DNA of 64,000 nucleotides from positions 3,978,501 through 4,042,500 of the forward strand of contig NZ_CP033069.1 in the NCBI RefSeq assembly GCF_003669015.1, written 5' to 3'. Made by a program: the position numbers and the translations under genes. This document shows, in pieces, positions 58,376 through 64,000 of the stretch (positions are counted from its first letter, which is position 1; every line of letters begins with the position of its first letter). The notes beneath the pieces were generated by a model that had not been told where the DNA came from, searched no databases, and saw nothing but the letters and a program-made list of their open reading frames with translations. Source of the stretch: Acidovorax sp. 1608163. Lineage in GTDB: Bacteria > Pseudomonadota > Gammaproteobacteria > Burkholderiales > Burkholderiaceae_C.

Positions 58376-58399
58376 TTATGATTGCGTCCGTCATCATAA
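58376..58399. promoter_or_regulatory. Palindromic operator between fabF and tetR-type genes
   Basis: TTATGATNNCGNNCGNNATCATAA, a 24-bp interrupted palindrome with all stated bases matching, centred in the divergent gap. Typical of a TetR operator. Confidence 0.6.
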
Positions 58400-58445
58400 G
58401 TGGATCAGCGTCTTTTGCGCAAACCCATCATCAAAAGAAGATTCC

Positions 58446-59123
58446 ATGAAAGTCACGAAATCGCAGTCTGCAGAAAACCGCCAAGGCATCCTGGACGCCG
58501 CAGCCCGGCTGTACCGCGAGCGTGGCTTGACGGGCGTGGGGGTGGCCGACATCACCCGCGATGCCGGGCTGACCCACGGCGGCCTGTACCGCCACTTTGA
58601 GAACAAGGACGCCCTGGTGCGCGAAGCCTGCGCGCGCGCCTTCGACTGGTCCATCGCGCCCCTGGACGGCATGGACGACAGCGACAAGGAAGTGCCGACA
58701 AAGCTCGCCGCCAAGGTGGCCAGCTACCTGTCGCCCCAGCACCGCGACCACCCCGGCGAAGGCTGCCCCGCTGCCGCCCTGGCCGTGGACGCCGCACGCG
58801 CAGGCAGCGAGCTGTCGGAGGTGTTTGCCCATGGCATCGAGCGCAACATCCAACGCTTTGCCCGTGTGATTGAAGGCCTGGAGCAAGGCAACCCCACCCC
58901 CGAGAGCCGCGCACGCGCCACCCACATGCTGGCCACCATGGTCGGCGGCCTGGTACTGGCCCGCGCCACCGTGGCCGCCAACCCCGCGCTTTCCGACAAC
59001 ATCCTGGCCACCCTGCGCGAGCACCTGACTCCGCCCACCGAAGCCCCCGCACCCAAAACCCGAAAAAGCCGCAGTGGTGTGGCTACCCATGGCAGCGCCC
59101 GAAGCAAAGCCAAAGGGAAGTGA
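58446..59123 (+). CDS. TetR-family transcriptional regulator
   Basis: 225 residues from MKVTKSQSAENRQGILDAAA, with RBS-like AAGAAGA upstream. HTH: GLTGVGVADITRDAGLTHGG then LYRHFENKDALVREACARAF. C-terminal domain of the AcrR/NemR-like type (HPGEGCPAAALAVDAARAGS), with a basic tail rich in K/R/S. Divergent from fabF, with a palindrome between them, so probably it represses both. Confidence 0.85.
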   Translation: MKVTKSQSAENRQGILDAAARLYRERGLTGVGVADITRDAGLTHGGLYRHFENKDALVREACARAFDWSIAPLDGMDDSDKEVPTKLAAKVASYLSPQHRDHPGEGCPAAALAVDAARAGSELSEVFAHGIERNIQRFARVIEGLEQGNPTPESRARATHMLATMVGGLVLARATVAANPALSDNILATLREHLTPPTEAPAPKTRKSRSGVATHGSARSKAKGK

Positions 59124-60159
59124 TGCCTTTTAGGTCGAAGACCCTTATTTATAAAGCGCTGGCAGCTATGCAATTAATAGCAAACGCATGTAGTTCCCCA
59201 ACCCGTTCGGGCTGAGCCCGTCGAAGCTGGGGCTTGTGGGTCGATCTGGCGGTGTGCCTTGGCATGGGGCGGGAGCCGGGAAGTGCGCCCGGCGGCGCAG
59301 TAACTTTCTTTTGCTTCGCCAAAAGAAAGTGAGCAAAGAAAAGGCGACCCCAAGTCTGCGACCCCTGCGCTGCGCTTCGGGGCAAACCTGCGTCGGTGCG
59401 GTTGCGGGGTGCGCTGCGGAACTCACTGCGCGCCTGGGGCGCTCCGTTCAAACAGCCGCAGCGAGTCAGATGACGAAGCATGGGCGCTTCGACGCCCATG
59501 CCACCCCGCAACCGCCCCGCCGCAGGCGCAGCCTCAGGGGGTGGATAGCCAAACAGCCGAACATCCCAACAGCCACACGGGTCGTCGCTGCGCTCGACCC
59601 GGTCAGTGCTGCGCCCAGCGCGAGGCGCTTGCGCCCGCGAAGTAGGGCCGAGCAACGCGATGGCCCGTGTGGATGTTGGTTTCCCATCCCCTCTGTATGC
59701 GCCGAGGAGCGCAGCGGCCAGCGGATCAGGGCTCGCGACTGTTTGAGCGCAGCGAGTTTGAGCGAGACCCCGCTGGACGCGAGCACCGCAGGTTGCCCCA
59801 GCGCGCAGCGCTGGGGACGCAGACAGTGGGGTCGCCTTCTTTTGCCTTCTTTTCTTGGCGACGCAAGAAAAGAAGGTGCCCCGCCGGGGGCACATCCCGG
59901 CACCCGCCCTTAGCAAAGGCATGTATCCAAACCAGCCCACAAGCCCAGGCTTCGACAAGCTCAGCCCGAACGGGGGAGGGAGCCAAGGCAATCACTACAA
60001 ATTCCATAGCTGCCAACGCTTATCCAGCAGGCGCCAGCCAACATTCCGATCAAAGCCCCGCCCTCACCTTCCAAAACCTGTGCGCAAACGCACATCCCCC
60101 CAAGACCACATCCAGCGAAACTACAAGTCTTCCAACACATTCAGCGCAAGGGACGCACC
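59124..60159. repeat. Repeat-rich 1-kb intergenic region with a long imperfect inverted repeat
   Basis: No gene. It is bounded by two copies of the dispersed palindrome (59147-59186, 60000-60040). Inside, about 59198-59370 is repeated in inverted form at about 59810-59975: GTTCGGGCTGAGCCCGTCGA / reverse of TCGACAAGCTCAGCCCGAAC, and AAAAGGCGACCCCAAGTCTG / reverse of CAGACAGTGGGGTCGCCTTC. Frames that are open here on both strands are low-complexity artefacts. Confidence 0.7.
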
Positions 60160-60594
60160 ATGAACACCCAACACATCGCCATGCCACCCGCCACCCCGAA
60201 CACCGACGACGCCGGCAAGCTCGTGCTGCGTGTCGCCATCGGCCTGCTCGTGCTGCTGCACGGCATCTTCAAAATCACGCACGGCGTGGGCTTCATCGGC
60301 GGCATGCTCGACAAAGCGGGCCTGCCCGGCTTCCTGGCCTATGGCGTGTACATCGGTGAAGTGGTGGCGCCCCTGATGATGCTGCTGGGCGTGGGCGCCC
60401 GCGCCGGGGCGGCCATTGTGGTGGCCAACATGCTGGTGGCCCTGGGCCTGGTGCACATGGGCGACCTGTTCGTCATCACCAAACAAGGCGGCTGGGCACT
60501 GGAGCTGCAGGGCCTGTACCTGTTCGGCGCACTGGCCGTGGCCCTGCTCGGCGCAGGCCGCTACAGCGTGATGCAACCCAGCCGCGTGAACTGA
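60160..60594 (+). CDS. DoxX-family membrane protein
   Basis: 144 residues, start MNTQHIAMPPATPNTDDAGK. Four membrane segments: LVLRVAIGLLVLLHGIFKIT, AYGVYIGEVVAPLMMLLGVG, AGAAIVVANMLVALGLVHMG, LQGLYLFGALAVALLGAGRY. DoxX proteins are small quinone-linked or redox-associated membrane proteins of mostly unknown role. Monocistronic. Confidence 0.85.
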   Translation: MNTQHIAMPPATPNTDDAGKLVLRVAIGLLVLLHGIFKITHGVGFIGGMLDKAGLPGFLAYGVYIGEVVAPLMMLLGVGARAGAAIVVANMLVALGLVHMGDLFVITKQGGWALELQGLYLFGALAVALLGAGRYSVMQPSRVN

Positions 60595-60605
60595 ATACGC
60601 TACGT

Positions 60606-60650
60606 TTTTAATAGCTGCTAGCGCTTATTTAATAAGCGCTAGCAGGCCAT
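60606..60650. repeat. Dispersed palindromic repeat (best copy)
   Basis: TGCTAGCGCTTA, 5-base loop, TAAGCGCTAGCA: perfect 12-bp arms with AATAGC on the left flank. Placed between convergent genes. Related copies are listed in the findings. Confidence 0.8.
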
Positions 60651-60685
60651 TTCACTTCAAAAATACAAACCCGACGCCAACCCAC

Positions 60686-62602
60686 TCAATTGGCAAAGCT
60701 CTTGGTGCTGTACAGCTCCACGGGCAAGCGCTTGAGGGTGGGCAGGCCCGTAGCGGCATCCTTGGCCTGCTTGTCGATGTAGCTGAAGAACACATCGGCA
60801 TCGAGCACGCCAATGTCCAGGCGGCGCGCAGCGGGCACGGCGGCCAGGGTCTTGTAGCCATCACCGCCGGTGGCGTTGAAGCTCAGCACAAACAGCTTGT
60901 AGGTCTTGGCCAGGTCGATCGCCGCCCACACGCCGGTGGTGGGGTTGCGCACTTCGATGTTGCTGGCGCGCGCGCCCTTGGTGGCCTTGGCGTTCACGTC
61001 AAAGCGCAGGCCGCCGGTGTACGGATACGGGCCGGTGGAGCCGCCGGTGCCAAAGGTGGCTTCCAGGCCGTCTTCGAGCATGCCCTTCACTTCTTGCCCC
61101 GTCACATCCAGGCGGAACAGCATGTTGCCAAACGGCAGCACCTGGATGATCTGCGCTGCAGTCACCGTGCCTTGCAGCGGGATGCGCACACCGCCGCCGC
61201 TTTGCAGGCTGATGTCGGCCCCGCCGTACTGGGCGTTGGCCACCTCTAGGTAGGCCTGGGCCACCAGTTGCTGGATGTCGCCACCGCGCAGGCTCACGCT
61301 GCCTTCGGCCGTGCAGGCGGCGCTGGAGCGGCTGTAGTCCACCGAGCCCACCCCGCCCGGCACGCGGCGCGAGCACAGCTCTTGCGGCACCACGGCGGCC
61401 TGGGTTTGGTTGAACACGGCGACCTTGTCTTTGAACGGCTGCAGCGCGGCCGTGGCGCTGGCCGCAGGCTGAGTAATGCGCAAGAAGCCCGTGGCAGCCG
61501 CGCTGGCCTTGAGGGCGGTTTTCTCCGCATCGGTCGCGGCCTTGCCGCCGATGGTGAAGTTGTCGCCAATCAGCACATGCGGCGTGCCCTTGCATTGGCT
61601 GACGTTGCCCTGCGCATCAAAGCTCACCTTCAGCTCGCCCACCACCTGGGCATATTCCCACGCCTGCACCACGCACACGGGCTTGCCATCCTTGTCGGTG
61701 AGCTGGGTGGGGTAGGCACCGCCGGGCGTGCCCACGCCCGTGGTCGTCAGGCCCACGGGGCCGAGCAGGGTGTGCGAATCCGCGCCCACCACCACGTCCA
61801 CGCCGCTGAGCTTGGGCGCAATCTGCAGGTCGTACTCGTAGCCCACATGGCTCATGACGATGATCTTGTTGATGCCCTGACCGCGCAGGCGGTCGATCTC
61901 GCGCTGGGCGGCGGTGGTTTCGTCTTCAAAGGTGGTGTCCGCGTCGGGGCTGGACGAGGCCTTGGTCTTTTGCGCAATGGTCAGGCCCACGATGCCGATC
62001 TTTTGCCCACCGCGCTCGACCACGGTGGAGGGGCTGACGTAGCCCGGCGCGCGGCTGGCGTTGAGGGCCGAGTTGGCACCGAACTGCACGTTGGCGCTGA
62101 GCACGGGCGTCTTGCAAGTGCCTTTGCGCAGCAGGTCGATAAAGCCCTTGAGGCCGCTGTCGCCCTTGTCAAACTCGTGGTTGCCCAGCGTGAAGGCATC
62201 AAAGCACACAGTGTTCATCAGCGCGGCATCGGCCTCGCCATTGGCCCCAGCGCGGTTGAAGTACAGCGTGCCCGTCAGCGCATCGCCCGCGTGCAGCTTG
62301 AGCACGTTGGTGCTCTGCGCCGCCAGTTCGCCGATGGCGGCCGTGACACGGGGGAAGCCCGCAGCGTCCACCGCCACGTCCACCGCGCTGGCGCCACCGG
62401 CCGAGAGTTTGAGGGTTTTGGACTTGCTCTCCAGCGTGGAGTGGTGGTCGTTGATGTGCAGGATGGTCAGCTCCAGCGGCTGGCCCGCATCGTCACTGCC
62501 CGAGCCACCGCACGCCACCAAGGCCCCGGCCACGGCCAGTGCCAGCGCGCCCATGCGCAACCCACGTCCTGCGCTCCACTGCTTTACCCACATCGTTGTC
62601 AT
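60686..62602 (-). CDS. Lipoprotein 5'-nucleotidase / 2',3'-cyclic phosphodiesterase family
   Basis: 638 residues. Lipobox ALALAVAGALVACGGSGS, so it is outer- or inner-membrane anchored. Metallophosphatase motifs: LTILHINDHHSTLES (D-x-H), VLKLHAGDALTGTLYF (GD), DAFTLGNHEFDKGDSGL (GNHE), IIVMSHVGYEYD and GADSHTLLG. C-terminal 5'-nucleotidase domain: ISLQSGGGVRIPL, VLPFGNMLFRLDVTGQEVKG, LSFNATGGDGYKTL. Hydrolyses nucleotides in the periplasm (UshA-like), for phosphate or nucleoside salvage. Confidence 0.9.
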   Translation of the reverse strand: MTTMWVKQWSAGRGLRMGALALAVAGALVACGGSGSDDAGQPLELTILHINDHHSTLESKSKTLKLSAGGASAVDVAVDAAGFPRVTAAIGELAAQSTNVLKLHAGDALTGTLYFNRAGANGEADAALMNTVCFDAFTLGNHEFDKGDSGLKGFIDLLRKGTCKTPVLSANVQFGANSALNASRAPGYVSPSTVVERGGQKIGIVGLTIAQKTKASSSPDADTTFEDETTAAQREIDRLRGQGINKIIVMSHVGYEYDLQIAPKLSGVDVVVGADSHTLLGPVGLTTTGVGTPGGAYPTQLTDKDGKPVCVVQAWEYAQVVGELKVSFDAQGNVSQCKGTPHVLIGDNFTIGGKAATDAEKTALKASAAATGFLRITQPAASATAALQPFKDKVAVFNQTQAAVVPQELCSRRVPGGVGSVDYSRSSAACTAEGSVSLRGGDIQQLVAQAYLEVANAQYGGADISLQSGGGVRIPLQGTVTAAQIIQVLPFGNMLFRLDVTGQEVKGMLEDGLEATFGTGGSTGPYPYTGGLRFDVNAKATKGARASNIEVRNPTTGVWAAIDLAKTYKLFVLSFNATGGDGYKTLAAVPAARRLDIGVLDADVFFSYIDKQAKDAATGLPTLKRLPVELYSTKSFAN

Positions 62603-62696
62603 CGCAAATCCCTCTGTATCGGTTCAACCAAACGGCGATGGTGGGAGGTGTGCATGACAGGGCGATGAAACCCGGGGCCGGTGCGGTGCCCAAAAC

Positions 62697-62723
62697 AAAC
62701 AGGCTCCCGAGGGAGCCTGTTTT
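62697..62723. terminator. Terminator between dppF and the nucleotidase gene
   Basis: AAACAGGCTCCC / GGGAGCCTGTTT perfect 12-bp stem with a 3-base loop, downstream of dppF on the minus strand. Confidence 0.75.
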
Positions 62724-62732
62724 GAACCAAAT

Positions 62733-62785
62733 TGGCCTCTAGCGCCTTATAAATAAGCGCTAGCAGCTACGCATTTGATAGCAAT
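62733..62785. repeat. Dispersed palindrome downstream of dppF
   Basis: CCTCTAGCGCCTTATAAATA then AGCGCTAGCAGCTACGCATT, followed by TGATAGCAATCAC. Confidence 0.65.
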
Positions 62786-62789
62786 CACT

Positions 62790-63818
62790 TCAAATGCGCC
62801 CCTCTTCCACCGCATGGCATGCAATGCGGATGCCGCCAATGCTCAGCAGCTGGGGCCGCTCGCTGCGGCAGCGGTCGTTGACATGCGGGCAGCGGGGGTT
62901 GAAGGCACAGCCGGGGGGCGGGTTCAGGGGGTTGGGCACCTCGCCCTGCACGGGGGTGCGGGCCTTGCCGGTGTCGTGCATCTTGGGAATGGCATCGAGC
63001 AGCATCCGCGTGTAGGGGTGGCGGGGCGTATCGAACAGCGTGTGCTTGTCGGCCAGCTCCACCAGTCGGCCCAGGTACATCACGCCGACCTGATCGCTCA
63101 CATGGCGTACCACGGCCAGGTTGTGGCTGATGAACAGGTAGGTGAGTTGCCGCTGGCGCTGCAGGTCCTTCATGATGTTGAGCACCTGGGCCTGCACCGA
63201 CACATCGAGCGCGCTGGTGGGCTCGTCGCACACCAAAAACTCAGGCTCGGTGGCCAGGGCGCGCGCGATGGAGATGCGCTGGCGCTGCCCGCCCGAGAAC
63301 TGGTGCGGGTACTTGACCATGTCCAGCGGCGACAGGCCCACCGACTGCAGCAGCTCGCCCACGCGTTGCTTGAGCTCGGCCTTGTCGGTGATGAGGCCGT
63401 GCTCTTTCAGCGGCTCGCCAATGATGTCCTCCACCAGCCAGCGGGGGTTCAGGCTGGCGTAGGGGTCTTGAAAAATCATCTGGATGCGGCGGCGCATGGC
63501 CTTGGCATCGCTGCCCTTGAAGGCGGCATGGGCGTCTTGCCCGTCAAACGTGAGGCCGCCGCGCGTGGGGTCGTACAGGCCCACCAGCAGGCGGGCCACG
63601 GTGCTCTTGCCGCAGCCGGATTCGCCCACCAGGGCCAGCGTCTTGCCCTTTTCGATCTCGAAGCTCACGCCGTCCACAGCATGCAGCAGCGTGCGGGGCT
63701 TGCCCTCCAGCACGCGGTTGAGCCAGGGCGCAGAGACGTCGAAGGTCTTGGCTAGGTCGTGCGCCTGCACCAGGGGCTTTTGACCGGCGTGGGGCGTGGG
63801 GTTCACGGCGCTGCTCAT
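62790..63818 (-). CDS. dppF: Dipeptide ABC transporter ATPase
   Basis: 342 residues. Walker [22 protein letters not shown]-loop [20 protein letters not shown], signature [20 protein letters not shown], Walker [21 protein letters not shown], and the oligopeptide-type C-terminus [20 protein letters not shown]. The start overlaps the upstream ATPase stop (ATGA), the usual dppD-dppF arrangement. Substrates are probably di- or oligopeptides. Confidence 0.92.
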   Translation of the reverse strand: MSSAVNPTPHAGQKPLVQAHDLAKTFDVSAPWLNRVLEGKPRTLLHAVDGVSFEIEKGKTLALVGESGCGKSTVARLLVGLYDPTRGGLTFDGQDAHAAFKGSDAKAMRRRIQMIFQDPYASLNPRWLVEDIIGEPLKEHGLITDKAELKQRVGELLQSVGLSPLDMVKYPHQFSGGQRQRISIARALATEPEFLVCDEPTSALDVSVQAQVLNIMKDLQRQRQLTYLFISHNLAVVRHVSDQVGVMYLGRLVELADKHTLFDTPRHPYTRMLLDAIPKMHDTGKARTPVQGEVPNPLNPPPGCAFNPRCPHVNDRCRSERPQLLSIGGIRIACHAVEEGRI

Positions 63819-64000
63819 GCGGCCACCTTGGTGTTGTCAGCAGCGTGCAGCCAGCAGGCAGCGCGGGTGTTTCCGGCACTCATCAGGTCGGGGCGTTCGG
63901 TCATGCAGCGGTCAAAGGTTTGGGGGCAGCGCGGGTTGTAGGCGCAGCCCTTGGGAATGGCGTTCAGGCGCGGCATGGCACCGTCGATCTGGTTCAGGCG
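63815..64000 (-). CDS. dppD: Dipeptide ABC transporter ATPase, C-terminal end (5' part outside window)
   Basis: Minus-strand frame to the window edge encoding RLNQIDGAMPRLNAIPKGCA then YNPRCPQTFDRCMTERPDL and ending NTKVAA. This is the C-terminal oligopeptide/dipeptide ATPase extension with the paired cysteines. Stop overlaps the dppF start by 4 bp. Confidence 0.88.
   Translation of the reverse strand, partial: RLNQIDGAMPRLNAIPKGCAYNPRCPQTFDRCMTERPDLMSAGNTRAACWLHAADNTKVAA

Noticed and set aside
59166..59991. Several long open frames on both strands
   Set aside because: They lie in the inverted-repeat region, overlap on opposite strands, and have arginine/alanine-rich low-complexity products.

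Overview
The window looks like a chromosomal segment from a Comamonadaceae (Burkholderiales) bacterium close to Acidovorax. This is inferred from high-GC, codon-biased genes, groESL with a CIRCE operator, a HexR-type Entner-Doudoroff cluster, and a dispersed intergenic palindrome of the kind seen in that family. Nothing here fixes the species.

1-26.5 kb is a surface-polysaccharide (probably LPS O-antigen) locus, almost all on the minus strand. It begins after the 3' end of cysC and a pair of nested IS5-family elements (258-2437, with a second IS at 887-1766 inside it). A lone membrane glycosyltransferase follows, then a decayed IS5-family element with CTAG target duplications (4091-4879). The two main gene runs are (a) 13.5 to 4.9 kb: membrane glycosyltransferase, rfbF, rfbG, rfbH, a split transketolase, an SDR reductase/epimerase, GtrA and GtrB; and (b) 26.5 to 14.2 kb: DUF2304 protein, manC, a GT2 glycosyltransferase, rfbB, rfbA, rfbC, wzm, wzt and a 1556-residue multidomain glycosyltransferase. 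About 2.4-21 kb is visibly AT-richer than the rest, as expected for transferred O-antigen DNA. rfbFGH make CDP-4-keto-3,6-dideoxyglucose; the adjacent two-subunit transketolase plus reductase suggests chain extension or branching of that sugar. Export is Wzm/Wzt (ABC) dependent.

26.6-34.3 kb holds groES-groEL behind a perfect CIRCE, a roadblock/LC7-like protein, and an SHP/diheme cytochrome/cytochrome b module with its own two-component system.

34.3-54.8 kb is a complete glucose-uptake and Entner-Doudoroff island: eda, edd, an SMP-30 lactonase, a GFA-domain protein, an AGE-family epimerase, pgi, zwf, a VOC protein, glk, a sugar ABC transporter with a LamB-type porin, a TctD/TctE-like two-component system, tal and the repressor hexR. 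HexR-like palindromes sit in several of the promoter regions.

54.8-64 kb contains a cysteine-repeat surface protein, a KAS II gene divergent from a TetR regulator, a repeat-rich 1 kb gap, a DoxX protein, a lipoprotein 5'-nucleotidase, and dppF with the end of dppD.

Several otherwise normal genes (gtrA, rfbB, the GT2 gene, edd, the SMP-30 gene, zwf, one sugar permease) are broken by single-base shifts, nearly all in G/C homopolymers. The simplest reading is sequencing error, so these genes are probably intact in the organism.
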